Assembly: GCF_005893125.1 (NCBI RefSeq)
Contig: NZ_VCJS01000006.1
Location: forward strand, 62,001 to 126,000
DNA: 64,000 bases
Source of the DNA: Nonomuraea basaltis
Lineage (GTDB): Bacteria > Actinomycetota > Actinomycetes > Streptosporangiales > Streptosporangiaceae
Direction of reading: 5' to 3'
Below, piece by piece: positions 26,340 to 35,109 of the stretch. The notes under the pieces are model-generated. The model had not been told where the DNA came from, did not search any database, and saw only the letters and a list, made by a program, of their open reading frames with translations. A program made the position numbers and the translations under genes. Each line of letters opens with the position of its first letter. Positions within the stretch are counted from its first letter, which is position 1.

Positions 26340-26356
26340 AGATTATGGACTAATCT
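26340..26356. promoter_or_regulatory. Palindromic operator between ROK gene and xylA
   Basis: AGATTA, spacer TGGAC, TAATCT is a perfect 6+5+6 inverted repeat. A related half-site lies just upstream, since GATTATGTAC at 26330-26339 resembles GATTATGGAC at 26341-26350. The site is AT-rich, lies 17 bases before the xylA start and 28 bases from the ROK start, and is the obvious binding site for the ROK repressor on both promoters. Confidence 0.7.
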
Positions 26357-26372
26357 TCAGGAGCGCACGCAA

Positions 26373-27524
26373 ATGACCGCATTCAGCCCGACCCCCGACG
26401 ACCGCTTCACCTTCGGCCTCTGGACCGTGGGCTGGCAGGCCCGTGACCCGTTCGGCGACGCCTCCAGGCCCGCGCTCGACCCGGTCGAGACCGTCCACCG
26501 GCTCTCCGAGCTGGGCGCGCACGGCGTCAGCTTCCACGACGACGACCTGCTCGCCGTCGAGCCCGACAGGGACAAGGCCATCGCCGCCTTCAGGAAGGCC
26601 CTGGACGAGACCGGCATGAAGGTCCCCGCGGCCACCACGAACCTGTTCACCCACCCGGTGTTCAAGGACGGCGCCTTCACCAGCAACGACCGCGACGTGC
26701 GCCGCTACGCCCTGCGCAAGGTCATGCGCAACCTCGACCTGGCCGCCTCGCTGGGCGCGAAGACGTACGTCTGCTGGGGCGGGCGCGAGGGCGCCGAGTC
26801 CGACGCCGCCAAGGACGTCAAGGCCGCGATGGACCGCTACAAGGAGGCCCTGGACCTCCTGTGCCAGTACGTCATCGACAAGGGCTACGACATCCGCTTC
26901 GCCATCGAGCCCAAGCCGAACGAGCCCCGCGGCGACATCCTCCTGCCCACGATCGGCCACGCCCTGGCCCTGATCAACGAGCTGGAGCACCCCGAGATGG
27001 TCGGCGTCAACCCCGAGGTCGGCCACGAGCAGATGGCCGGGCTCAACTTCGTACACGGCATCGCCCAGGCCCTGTGGCGCGGCAAGCTCTTCCACATCGA
27101 CCTCAACGGCCAGCACGGCCCGAAGTACGACCAGGACCTGATCTTCGGACACGGCGACCTCAAGAGCGCGTTCTTCCTGGTGGACCTGCTGGAGACCCAC
27201 GGTTACGACGGCCCGCTCGTCTTCGACTACAAGCCGCTGCGTACCGATGACCCCGAGGACGTGTGGGACTCGGCCGCCGCCAACATGCGCACCTACCTGA
27301 TCCTCAAGGACAAGGCCGCCAAGTTCCGCCAGGACCCCGAGGTCCAGGAGGCCCTGCGCAACTCCCGCGTGGACGAGCTGGCCCAGCCCACCCTGGCCGC
27401 CGGCGAGACCTGGCAGGACCTCGGCAAGGACGACTTCGACGTCGAGGCGGCGGCCCTGCGCGGCTTCCACTTCACCCGGCTCAACCAGCTCGCGCTGGAG
27501 CACCTCATGGGGGTACGCGGGTGA
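26373..27524 (+). CDS. xylA: Xylose isomerase
   Basis: 383 residues, the size of actinobacterial class I xylose isomerases, converting D-xylose to D-xylulose (and glucose to fructose). Conserved signatures: [15 protein letters not shown] near the N terminus, the catalytic His in SFHDDDL (about residues 52-58), [12 protein letters not shown] (about 178-190), GHEQMAG (about 218-224), [19 protein letters not shown] (about 238-256) and DYKPLRTDD near 285, which bind the two divalent metals. ATG 26373 has CAGGAG upstream and matches the family N terminus. It heads a three-gene operon: the next gene overlaps its stop as GTGA. Regulation by the divergent ROK protein is inferred. Confidence 0.95.
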   Translation: MTAFSPTPDDRFTFGLWTVGWQARDPFGDASRPALDPVETVHRLSELGAHGVSFHDDDLLAVEPDRDKAIAAFRKALDETGMKVPAATTNLFTHPVFKDGAFTSNDRDVRRYALRKVMRNLDLAASLGAKTYVCWGGREGAESDAAKDVKAAMDRYKEALDLLCQYVIDKGYDIRFAIEPKPNEPRGDILLPTIGHALALINELEHPEMVGVNPEVGHEQMAGLNFVHGIAQALWRGKLFHIDLNGQHGPKYDQDLIFGHGDLKSAFFLVDLLETHGYDGPLVFDYKPLRTDDPEDVWDSAAANMRTYLILKDKAAKFRQDPEVQEALRNSRVDELAQPTLAAGETWQDLGKDDFDVEAAALRGFHFTRLNQLALEHLMGVRG

Positions 27525-28264
27525 GCGAACCCATCAGCGTCCAGCTCTACACCGTCAGGGAGCCGCTGGCCGCCGACCGCGACGCCGTGCTGCGGCGCAT
27601 CGCGGAGATCGGCTACCGGGCCGTGGAGCCCTTCGACCCGACGACCGACCCCAAGGGGTTCCGCCAGGTGATCGACGACCTGGGGCTGAGCGTGTCGAGC
27701 ACGCACGCGTACGCGCTGCTCAGCCGGGAGCCCGCGGAGGTCTTCGACGCGATCGCCACGGTCGGCACCGACCTGGTGATCATCCCTGGCGGCATCGCGC
27801 ACGAGGAGTTCACCACGCGCGACGGCCTCCAGCGCACGGCCGACCTGCTGAACGGCCTGGCCGAGCAGGCGGCCGGGCACGGGATGCGGATCGGCTACCA
27901 CAACCATTGGTGGGAGATCGAGCCGCGGATCGACGGCCGGCACGCCATCGAGGCGCTGGCCGACCTGCTCGCCCCCGAGGTGTTCCTGGAGATCGACACC
28001 TACTGGGCGGCGGTGGGCGGCGCCGACGTGCCCGCCCTGCTCGGCCGCCTCGCCGCGCGCACGCTGGCGCTGCACGTCAAGGACGGTCCGGTGGTCAAGG
28101 GCAAGCCGCACACCGCGGTGGGCCAGGGCGTCATGCCCGTGCCCGAGATCCTCGCCGCCGCCCCGGACGCCCGGCGCATCGTCGAGCTCGACGAGTGCGC
28201 GAGCGACATCTTCGCCGCACTCGCGGACAGCCATGCCTACCTCACCTCCTTGGAGGGCTCTTGA
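27521..28264 (+). CDS. Sugar phosphate isomerase/epimerase (xylose isomerase-like TIM barrel)
   Basis: 247 residues. Starts [20 protein letters not shown], the usual opening of IolE/Hyi-like TIM-barrel enzymes, followed by [19 protein letters not shown] (metal/substrate site, about residue 127), [15 protein letters not shown] (about 158) and HVKDG (about 186). These catalyse aldose-ketose isomerisation, epimerisation or dehydration. The GTG start overlaps the xylA stop codon by four bases (GTGA), and its own stop overlaps the next gene, so the three proteins are made together. The exact sugar is unknown; inositol-like or xylose-derived sugars fit the context. Confidence 0.9.
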   Translation: MSEPISVQLYTVREPLAADRDAVLRRIAEIGYRAVEPFDPTTDPKGFRQVIDDLGLSVSSTHAYALLSREPAEVFDAIATVGTDLVIIPGGIAHEEFTTRDGLQRTADLLNGLAEQAAGHGMRIGYHNHWWEIEPRIDGRHAIEALADLLAPEVFLEIDTYWAAVGGADVPALLGRLAARTLALHVKDGPVVKGKPHTAVGQGVMPVPEILAAAPDARRIVELDECASDIFAALADSHAYLTSLEGS

Positions 28265-29364
28265 GCAACGGCCCCGTCGGCGTCGCCCTGGCCGGCGCCG
28301 GAGTGATCAGTGGCCAGTACCTCCGCAACCTCACCGCCTTCCCCGACGTTCGCGTGCTCGGCGTCGCCGACCTCGACACCGAGCGCGCCGCCGCCGTCGC
28401 CCGGGAGCACGGCGTGCCCGTGTCGGGCACCCTCGGCACGGTGCTCGCCGTGCCCGAGGTCGAGATCGTCGTCAACCTCACCGTCCCGTCCGCGCACGCG
28501 GCCGTCGCGCTGGAGTCACTGCGCGCCGGCAAGCACGTGTACGGCGAGAAGCCCTTCGCCATGGACACCGACGAGGGCGCCAAGATCATGGCCGAGGCCG
28601 CCAACCTCGGCCTGCGCGCCGGCGGCGCCCCCGACACCTTCCTCGGCGCCGGGCTCCAGTCCGCCCTGCACGCCCTGCGCTCGGGCCTCATCGGCGAGCC
28701 GGTCGCCGTCACGGCGGCCACGCAGAGCCTCGGCCCGGAGTCCTGGCATCCCAATCCCGAGTTCTTCTACCAGCCCGGCGGCGGCCCCCTCTTCGACCTC
28801 GGCCCCTACTACCTGACCGCCCTGGTGTCCCTGCTCGGCCCCGTCTCCCAGGTGGCGGCCGGCACCCGCAAGGCCCGCGAGCAGCGCGTCGTCGGCTCGG
28901 GCCCCAAGGAGGGGACCGTCTTCCCGGTGGCCGTGCCGACCCACGTCAACGCCCTGCTCGACTTTCCCGGCTCCGCCACGGCGTCGGCCACGTTCAGCTT
29001 CGACTCGGCCGTCAACCGCAGGATGATCGAGATCATCGGCACCGAGGGCGCGCTGTCCCTCCCCGACCCCAACACCTTCGAGGGGCCGCTGCTGGCCCGC
29101 GGCCTGCGTGACGTGGACTGGCGGGAGCTGCCGCTGTCCGGCACCACAGCCAGTCGCGGCATCGGCGTCCTGGACCTGGCCAGGTCGATCCGCGCGGGCA
29201 CGCCGCATCGCGCCTCGGGCGAGCTGGCGTACCACGTGCTGGAGCTCATGGCCGCGATCGCGGATTCGGGCGAGCGCTCGGAGTTCCGCCCGATCATCTC
29301 GACCCTGACCGCGCCGGAGCCGCTCCCGGCGGGCTGGGACCCGTACGCCGCCACCCTGTCCTGA
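28261..29364 (+). CDS. Gfo/Idh/MocA-family oxidoreductase
   Basis: 367 residues. NAD(P)-binding Rossmann motif VGVALAGAGVISGQYLRNL at the N terminus, TVPSAHAAVALESLRAGKHV and YGEKPFAMDTDEGAKIM with the catalytic Lys of EKP (about residue 97), then the C-terminal alpha/beta substrate domain with QPGGGPLFDLGPYYLTALVS containing the usual Asp and Tyr/His positions. Such enzymes oxidise or reduce sugars and cyclitols. The TTG start overlaps the upstream stop as TTGA; no better start exists within the conserved region. Third gene of the xyl operon, followed by a GC-rich hairpin. Substrate unknown. Confidence 0.9.
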   Translation: MSNGPVGVALAGAGVISGQYLRNLTAFPDVRVLGVADLDTERAAAVAREHGVPVSGTLGTVLAVPEVEIVVNLTVPSAHAAVALESLRAGKHVYGEKPFAMDTDEGAKIMAEAANLGLRAGGAPDTFLGAGLQSALHALRSGLIGEPVAVTAATQSLGPESWHPNPEFFYQPGGGPLFDLGPYYLTALVSLLGPVSQVAAGTRKAREQRVVGSGPKEGTVFPVAVPTHVNALLDFPGSATASATFSFDSAVNRRMIEIIGTEGALSLPDPNTFEGPLLARGLRDVDWRELPLSGTTASRGIGVLDLARSIRAGTPHRASGELAYHVLELMAAIADSGERSEFRPIISTLTAPEPLPAGWDPYAATLS

Positions 29365-29381
29365 CCATCACCGCAGGCTGT

Positions 29382-29399
29382 GGCGGCGGCACCGCCGCC
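29382..29399 (+). terminator. GC-rich hairpin after the sugar operon
   Basis: GGCGGC, loop GGCACC, GCCGCC, 17 bases after the stop codon of the last operon gene. Short but very GC-rich stem. Confidence 0.4.
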
Positions 29400-29484
29400 C
29401 AGCCCTCGCGGCACAGACAGGCATTGATGACATAGAGTGACAATTCCCTTACACAAAGGAATGGTCACGGCACGACAGGGCAGC

Positions 29485-29517
29485 ATTACGGTATGTAATC
29501 GATCGGTTACGTAACCG
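29485..29517 (+). promoter_or_regulatory. Two adjacent palindromes upstream of the S8 protease gene
   Basis: ATTAC-GGTAT-GTAAT at 29485-29499 (5-bp arms, 5-base spacer) is followed four bases later by the perfect 14-bp palindrome CGGTTACGTAACCG at 29504-29517. They end 19 bases before the protease start. The stretch 29440-29520 is noticeably AT-richer than its surroundings and probably contains the promoter, so a repressor controlling this gene pair is likely. The regulator is not encoded next door. Confidence 0.55.
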
Positions 29518-29536
29518 TCATCACGAAGGTGATCTC

Positions 29537-30889
29537 ATGCGTGTCCTGATCCAGCTCCGTCCCGCCCCGGACGTCGTCGCCGCGGTGCTCGACCCGGGCG
29601 TCGTCACCACGGTCGCCGACATCGTCGCCGACCTGCCCGGGATCCTCCTCGACGAGGCGTTCGGGCCCGTGCCCGTGCCGCGGGCGCGTCCGCGCTCGCC
29701 CCACGGCGACCCGCTCTCGCTGCACCAGCGGGTGGAGTTCTCGCTGGCGCCCGAGGACGCGTCCGTGCTGGTGCGCGGGGAGATCGCCGACGCAGAGCTC
29801 TCGACCAGGGTGACCCGCCTGCAGTCCGCGGTCCGCGAGGTGACCGGCGTGTTCGTCGACCCGGTCATCGAGCCCGTCCCGACCTGCGGCCACGACGCGC
29901 CCGTCGGGGACTGGAACGAGGTCAGGCGGCTCCTGCACGCCTCGGACCTGTGGGCGCAGGGCCACGACGGCGACGGCGTGGCCGTGGCCGTCGTCGACAG
30001 CGGCATCAACGCCGACCACGTCGGCTCGCGCATCGGCGACGCCGTGCAGATCGACGAAGAGCGCAGCTGGAGCCCGTCCGGCGTGGCCCGCACGCCCGGG
30101 CGCCACCCCGTCGAGCACGGCACCATGTGCGCCTTCGACGTGCTGCTGGCCGCCCCGAAGGCGACCCTGCTCGACATCCCCGTCCTGCTGTCCCGCAAGG
30201 GGGCGGGGCTCGACGGGCTGCTGTCGGACGCGATCATGGCCTACTCCCATCTGCGTAACGTCCTGAACGCCATGCCCGAGGAGTCGAAGTCCTTGGTGAT
30301 CACCAACAGCTGGGGCCTGTTCTCGCCCGACATGGACTTCCCGCCCGGGCATCCCGGCAACTACTCGGACAATCCCTCGCACCCGTTCAACACGATCGTC
30401 GGCAGCCTGGCGGACGCGGGCGCGGACGTCCTGTTCGCGGCGGGCAACTGCGGCCGCGACTGCGCCGACCGCAGGTGCGGCTTCCCCGACCGGCCGATCG
30501 CCGGCGCCAACTCCCACCCCGACGTCACGTCCGTCGGCGGCGTCGACACCCGTGGCGAGCGGGTCGGCTATTCCTCCCAGGGTCCCGGCCGGCTGGCCGA
30601 GCGCAAGCCCGACCTGTGCGCGTACACGCACTTCGCCGGCTCCGAGGCGGTCGGCGCCGCCGACTCCGGCACCTCCGCCGCCTGCCCCGTCGCCGCCGGC
30701 GTGGTCGCCGCCGTCCGCACCCGCCGGCCCGCCGCCCAGCTCTCCCCCGAGCAGCTCCGCACCCTGCTGAACCGCACCGCCGACGACCGCAGCACGGTGG
30801 GCTTCGACTACGACTACGGGTACGGCGTCATCGACCCGCCCGCCGTCCTGGCCGCCCTCGGCCGGCAGAGCAGCACGCGCGCGGCCTGA
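29537..30889 (+). CDS. S8-family (subtilisin-like) serine peptidase without export signal
   Basis: 450 residues. The complete subtilase triad and oxyanion Asn are visible: Asp154 in AVAVVDSGI, His194 in EHGTM, Asn304 in LFAAGN and Ser380 in DSGTSAACPVAAG. The first 115 residues form a propeptide-like region that ends VFVDPVIEP, but there is no signal peptide or membrane helix, so an intracellular or non-classically exported protease is predicted. Several cysteines around CGRDCADRRCG (about 305-315) could bind metal or form disulfides. GAAGGTG precedes the ATG. A 69-residue gene follows after five bases and is likely co-transcribed; two palindromes lie upstream. Substrate unknown. Confidence 0.9.
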   Translation: MRVLIQLRPAPDVVAAVLDPGVVTTVADIVADLPGILLDEAFGPVPVPRARPRSPHGDPLSLHQRVEFSLAPEDASVLVRGEIADAELSTRVTRLQSAVREVTGVFVDPVIEPVPTCGHDAPVGDWNEVRRLLHASDLWAQGHDGDGVAVAVVDSGINADHVGSRIGDAVQIDEERSWSPSGVARTPGRHPVEHGTMCAFDVLLAAPKATLLDIPVLLSRKGAGLDGLLSDAIMAYSHLRNVLNAMPEESKSLVITNSWGLFSPDMDFPPGHPGNYSDNPSHPFNTIVGSLADAGADVLFAAGNCGRDCADRRCGFPDRPIAGANSHPDVTSVGGVDTRGERVGYSSQGPGRLAERKPDLCAYTHFAGSEAVGAADSGTSAACPVAAGVVAAVRTRRPAAQLSPEQLRTLLNRTADDRSTVGFDYDYGYGVIDPPAVLAALGRQSSTRAA

Positions 30890-30894
30890 GCGCG

Positions 30895-31104
30895 ATGGTC
30901 CTGCTCCAGGTACGCCTGCCGCCCGGCGCCACCCTCGCCGCCGCAATGGAGGCGCTGGGCCTGTCCGAGTACGAGGTCGACATCGCGTACGGGCTGGTGG
31001 CCGTCGGCCCCGAGCCCGGGCTGTACGTCCTGCGCGTCATCGAGGAGGCGGGCAGGCGGATCGGCGGTGACCTCTTCGCCGACCCGCGCATCGAACCTTG
31101 CTAA
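30895..31104 (+). CDS. Small protein resembling the protease propeptide; putative inhibitor or chaperone
   Basis: 69 residues, starting five bases after the S8 protease stop. Begins MVLLQVRLPPGATLAAAMEA and ends RRIGGDLFADPRIEPC. The ending LFADPRIEP parallels VFVDPVIEP at the end of the protease N-terminal region (about residue 105-113), and the preceding strand-helix pattern is also similar, so this may be a stand-alone copy of the propeptide (I9-like) fold that folds or inhibits the protease in trans. The C-terminal Cys is unusual. No signal peptide. The resemblance is by eye over a short span and needs structural comparison. Confidence 0.7.
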   Translation: MVLLQVRLPPGATLAAAMEALGLSEYEVDIAYGLVAVGPEPGLYVLRVIEEAGRRIGGDLFADPRIEPC

Positions 31105-31144
31105 CGCGTTGGCGTGTACCTGACGGAACCGCGACAATGGCCCG

Positions 31145-32746
31145 ATGGCTGCACGTGGCGAGACCGACTGGGTGTCCAGGTTCGCGGACGAGGTGATCTC
31201 CGAGGCGGAGAGGCGTGCTCCCGGCAAACCCGTCGTCTGCGCCTCCGGCCTGAGCCCTTCGGGACCGATCCACCTGGGCAACCTGCGCGAGGTCATGACC
31301 CCCCACCTGGTCGCCGACGAGATCCGGCGGCGCGGCGTCGAGTGCGTGCACCTGCTGTCCTGGGACGACTACGACCGCTTCCGCCGGGTGCCGGCGGGCG
31401 TCGACCCGGCGTGGGCCGAGCACATCGGCAAGCCGCTGACCGCTGTGCCCGCCCCTCCTGGCAGCACGCACGCCAACTGGGCCGAGCACTTCAAGGCGCC
31501 CATGATCGAGGCCATGGCCGAGCTGGGCGTGCGCTACCGGGGCATCAGCCAGACCGAGCAATACACCTCGGGCGCCTACCGGGAGCAGATCCTGCTGGCC
31601 GTGCGCGAGCGGGCCAGGATCGACGCCGTGCTGTCGCGCCACCGGTCGAAGCAGGTGGAGGACTACTTCCCGTACAAACCCTACTGCGACCTGTGCGGGC
31701 GCGATCTCACGACGGTCACGGCGTACGACGACGAGACCACCGAGCTGGCCTACACCTGCGAGTGCGGCTTCGGCGAGACCGTCCGGCTGGCCGAGCACGA
31801 CCGCGGCAAGCTGGTGTGGAAGGTCGACTGGCCGATGCGCTGGGCGTACGAAGGCGTGATCTTCGAGCCGTCCGGCGTCGACCACCACTCCCCGGGCTCG
31901 GCGTGGACCGTCGGCGGCCAGATCGTGGGCGACGTGTTCGGCGGGCGGCAGCCGATCGGCCCCATGTACGCATTCGTCGGCATCACCGGCATGGCCAAGA
32001 TGAGCAGCTCCAAGGGCGACGTGCCGACCCCGGCGGATGCCCTGGAGATCATGGAGGCGCCGGTGCTGCGCTGGCTGTACGCCCGCCGCAAGCCGGCGCA
32101 GTCTTTCAAGATCGCCTTCGACCAGGAGATCCACCGGCTCTACGACGAGTGGGACGCCCTGGGCCGCAAGGTCGCCACCGACCAGGCGCAACCCGCCGAG
32201 CTGGCCGCGTACGACCGCGCCGTGCGCACGGCCGAGGGCCCGCTGCCCGCCACGCCGCACCCCGTCCCCTACCGGACGCTGGCCTCCATCGTGGACATCA
32301 CGACCGGTGACACGGAGCAGACCCTGCGCATCCTGCGCGACCTCGACGGGATCGGCGGCCTCGACCAGGCCCGCCCCCGCCTGGACCGGGCGCAGCACTG
32401 GGTCGACGACCACCTGCCCGCCGACCAGCGCACCCGCGTGCGTGAGTCGCCGGACGAGGAGCTGCTCGACTCGATCGGCCCGGGCGAGCGGGAGTCGCTG
32501 CGGCTGCTGGCCGACGGCCTCGACGACTGGTCGCTCGACGGGCTCACCACGCTCGTGTACGGCGTGCCGAAGCTCCAGGCGGGCCTGGCCGCCGACGCCG
32601 CGCCGACCCCGGAGCTGAAGGCCGCCCAGCGGGCCTTCTTCGCCCTGCTCTACCGGCTGCTCGTCGGCCGCGACACAGGGCCCAGGCTGCCCACGCTGCT
32701 GCTCGCCGTGGGCGCCGACCGGGTCAGGAAACTCGTCGGCGGGTGA
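31145..32746 (+). CDS. lysK: Class I lysine--tRNA ligase
   Basis: 533 residues. Rossmann-fold class I synthetase signatures: the HIGH equivalent in SGLSPSGPIHLGNLRE (about residues 37-52) and KMSKS equivalent MAKMSSSKGD (about 282-291). Between them is a zinc-binding-like segment CDLCGRD...CECGF (about 180-213). Class I LysRS charges tRNA-Lys and is typical of archaea and a minority of bacteria; actinomycetes usually rely on the class II enzyme, so this may be a second copy. Start ATG 31145 leaves a normal N terminus. A small kinase gene follows 34 bases later. Confidence 0.93.
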   Translation: MAARGETDWVSRFADEVISEAERRAPGKPVVCASGLSPSGPIHLGNLREVMTPHLVADEIRRRGVECVHLLSWDDYDRFRRVPAGVDPAWAEHIGKPLTAVPAPPGSTHANWAEHFKAPMIEAMAELGVRYRGISQTEQYTSGAYREQILLAVRERARIDAVLSRHRSKQVEDYFPYKPYCDLCGRDLTTVTAYDDETTELAYTCECGFGETVRLAEHDRGKLVWKVDWPMRWAYEGVIFEPSGVDHHSPGSAWTVGGQIVGDVFGGRQPIGPMYAFVGITGMAKMSSSKGDVPTPADALEIMEAPVLRWLYARRKPAQSFKIAFDQEIHRLYDEWDALGRKVATDQAQPAELAAYDRAVRTAEGPLPATPHPVPYRTLASIVDITTGDTEQTLRILRDLDGIGGLDQARPRLDRAQHWVDDHLPADQRTRVRESPDEELLDSIGPGERESLRLLADGLDDWSLDGLTTLVYGVPKLQAGLAADAAPTPELKAAQRAFFALLYRLLVGRDTGPRLPTLLLAVGADRVRKLVGG

Positions 32747-32780
32747 ACGGCACCGGGCGGGTGCGAAGGGCGGCCGTCGC

Positions 32781-33323
32781 GTGAACGGCGCCGTGCTGAT
32801 CACCGGCATCTCGGCCGCGGGCAAGTCCACCGTGGCACAGGCCCTGGCCGAGCGGCTGCCGCGGGCGGCCCACGTGCGCGGCGACACGTTCCGGCGCATG
32901 GTGGTCACCGGCCGCGCCGACATGACGCCGGACGTCACCGACGAGGCGGAACGCCAGCTCCACCTGCGCTACCGGATCGCGGCGACCGTGGCCGACCTGT
33001 ACTTCGACGCCGGGTTCACGCCGATCGTCCAGGACGTCATCCTCGGAGCGGACCTGAAGCCGTTCACGAAACTGATCCGAGCCCGCCCCCTGCACGTGGT
33101 CGTGCTGGCCCCCGACCCGGCGGTGGTGGAGCGCCGCGAGCGGGCCCGCGCCAAGAGCGGCTACGGAGGCGGGTGGACGCCGACCGTGCTCGACCAGGCG
33201 CTGCGCCGCGAGACACCGCGCATCGGCCTGTGGCTGGACACCTCGCGACAGAGCCCGGACGAGACCGTGGACGAGATCGTCTCCAGGGCCGACGAGGCCA
33301 GGATCGCCGGAAATCTTCTATAA
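32781..33323 (+). CDS. Small P-loop kinase (AAA_33/chloramphenicol-phosphotransferase-like)
   Basis: 180 residues. Walker A is LITGISAAGKSTVAQAL (about residues 6-22); HVRGDTFRRMV (about 31-41) supplies the acidic residue and Arg; VVLAPDPAVVERRERARAK with lid Arg residues follows near 110-130. The size and motifs suit small-molecule or nucleotide kinases or AAA_33 family proteins; the phosphate acceptor is unknown. GTG 32781 is the only sensible start. Probably co-transcribed with the lysyl-tRNA synthetase gene upstream. Confidence 0.85.
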   Translation: MNGAVLITGISAAGKSTVAQALAERLPRAAHVRGDTFRRMVVTGRADMTPDVTDEAERQLHLRYRIAATVADLYFDAGFTPIVQDVILGADLKPFTKLIRARPLHVVVLAPDPAVVERRERARAKSGYGGGWTPTVLDQALRRETPRIGLWLDTSRQSPDETVDEIVSRADEARIAGNLL

Positions 33324-33383
33324 AAGCGATCTATGCAAGGCGCTGTCAAGCGGGATGCATGTGTGCAGGAGGACCTTGACTTC

Positions 33384-34109
33384 ATGAACAAGCAGCACCC
33401 CGCCAGCGTCAGTGTCATCGTTCCCGCGATGAACGAGGCGGAGAACCTTCCTCACGTCTTCGCCACGCTGCCCGGCTGGATCGACGAGGTGATCCTGGTC
33501 GACGGCAACTCCACCGACGACACCGTCGCCGTGGCGCGCAGGCTGCGCCCCGGCCTCCGGGTCGTCGTGCAGACGCGGCGCGGCAAGGGCAACGCGCTCA
33601 TCGAGGGCTTCCAGGCCGCGAGGGGCGACATCATCGTCATGATCGACGCCGACGGGTCCACCGACGGCCGCGAGATCCGCTCCTTCGTCGACACGCTGCT
33701 CCACGGCGCCGACTTCGCCAAGGGCTCCAGGTACGCGCCCGGCGGCGGCTCCGACGACCTCAGCCCGGTGCGCTCGCTCGGCAACAAGGTCCTCACCGGC
33801 CTGACCAACCTCCTCTACGGCACCCGCTACACCGACCTCTGCTACGGCTACAACGCCTTCTGGGCGCGCCACCTGGAGGCCATGGACCTCGATTGCGACG
33901 GTTTCGAAATCGAGACGCTGATGAACGTCCGCGCCGCCCAGGCCGGGCTCGTCATCCGCGAGGTCCCCAGCCACGAGCGCTCCCGCATCCACGGCGCCAG
34001 CAACCTGCACGCCGTGCGCGACGGCTGGCGCGTACTCAAGACGATCATCAGGGAGCGGGCGCGCGGGACCGCCGTGACGACTCAGCCCCAAGTGGCGCTG
34101 GCGAAATGA
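33384..34109 (+). CDS. Glycosyltransferase family 2 protein
   Basis: 241 residues. GT-A fold: SVIVPAMNEAENLPHVFATL (about residues 10-29), VDGNSTDDTVAVARRL (about 36-51), IVMIDADGSTDG with the DxD metal site (about 83-94) and GYNAFWARHLEAM (about 149-161). Related to polyprenyl-phosphate mannosyl/glucosyl transferases but lacking membrane helices, so it may act on nucleotide-sugar plus lipid or small acceptors at the membrane surface. ATG 33384 has AGGAGG 11 bases upstream; an earlier in-frame ATG would add only a non-conserved tail. Confidence 0.9.
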   Translation: MNKQHPASVSVIVPAMNEAENLPHVFATLPGWIDEVILVDGNSTDDTVAVARRLRPGLRVVVQTRRGKGNALIEGFQAARGDIIVMIDADGSTDGREIRSFVDTLLHGADFAKGSRYAPGGGSDDLSPVRSLGNKVLTGLTNLLYGTRYTDLCYGYNAFWARHLEAMDLDCDGFEIETLMNVRAAQAGLVIREVPSHERSRIHGASNLHAVRDGWRVLKTIIRERARGTAVTTQPQVALAK

Positions 34110-34128
34110 GGAGTGACATCCTCTGACA

Positions 34129-35109
34129 ATGCGCTACATAGTGATCGGAGCAGGAGCAGTCGGAGGGACCATCGGCGCCCGGCTGCACCAAGGCGGGCAC
34201 GACGTTCTCCTCATCGCGAGAGGCGCGCACTACGAGGCGCTGAAGAGAGACGGCCTGCGCCTGATCACCCCGGAGACCACGGAAACCCTCGACATCCCCG
34301 CCGCCGACGGCCCCGTGCCGGCCCGCGACGACGACGTGCTGATCCTGGCCACCAAGTCCCAGGACACGATCGCCGCGCTCGCCGGCTGGCCGTCCGACCT
34401 GCCCGTGGTGTGCGCCCAGAACGGCGTCGACAACGAGCGCATGGTCCTGCGGCGGTTCTCGCGCGTCTACGGAATGTGCGTGTGGCTGCCCGCCCAGCAC
34501 CTGGAGCCCGGCGTCGTGGCCGCGTACGCCCACCCATACTCCGGCATACTGCAGGTCGGACTCTATCCACAGGGTGTGGACGACTTCGCCGAGCAGATCG
34601 CCACCGACCTCGGCAAGCCGAGCTCCGGCGGACTCGTGGCCCGCGCGGTCCCCGACGTGATGCGCTGGAAGCACGGCAAGCTGCTCGGCAACCTGGCCAA
34701 CGCCGTGGAGGCCCTCGTCGGCCACGTAGATGGCAGGGCGGCGGTCGTGGAGCGGGCCAGGGCCGAGGCCGCGACCGTGCTCGACCGGGCCGGAATCGCC
34801 TACGCCACCCCCGAGGACGAGCGCCAGGTACGCGGCCACCAGGCGGACGCGCGCCCCATCGAGGGCATCACCCGCGGCGGCGGATCGTCGTGGCAGAGTC
34901 TGGCCAGGGCCAGCGGCTCCATCGAGGCCGACTACCTCAACGGCGAGATCGTCCTGCTCGGCCGCCTGCACGGCGTGCCCGCCCCGGTCAACGAGGTGCT
35001 GCGGAGCGAGGCCAACAGGTTCGCCCGCGAGAAGCTGCCGCCCGCCTCCATGCCGCTGGAGACGCTGGTCGCGCTCATCGACGAGCGTTGCGCAGCCGGA
35101 TCCCGCTGA
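34129..35109 (+). CDS. Ketopantoate reductase (PanE/ApbA) family protein
   Basis: 326 residues. Rossmann motif YIVIGAGAVGGTIGARL (residues 3-19), NADP-binding LLIARG, catalytic-region VCAQNGVDNERMVLRRF (about 97-113) and RWKHGKLLGNLANAVEAL with the active-site Lys (about 183-200), and a C-terminal helical domain. Classical PanE makes pantoate for CoA; other members reduce various 2-keto acids, so the exact substrate is uncertain. It ends 35 bases inside the 3' end of the convergent DUF6886 gene. Confidence 0.88.
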   Translation: MRYIVIGAGAVGGTIGARLHQGGHDVLLIARGAHYEALKRDGLRLITPETTETLDIPAADGPVPARDDDVLILATKSQDTIAALAGWPSDLPVVCAQNGVDNERMVLRRFSRVYGMCVWLPAQHLEPGVVAAYAHPYSGILQVGLYPQGVDDFAEQIATDLGKPSSGGLVARAVPDVMRWKHGKLLGNLANAVEALVGHVDGRAAVVERARAEAATVLDRAGIAYATPEDERQVRGHQADARPIEGITRGGGSSWQSLARASGSIEADYLNGEIVLLGRLHGVPAPVNEVLRSEANRFAREKLPPASMPLETLVALIDERCAAGSR

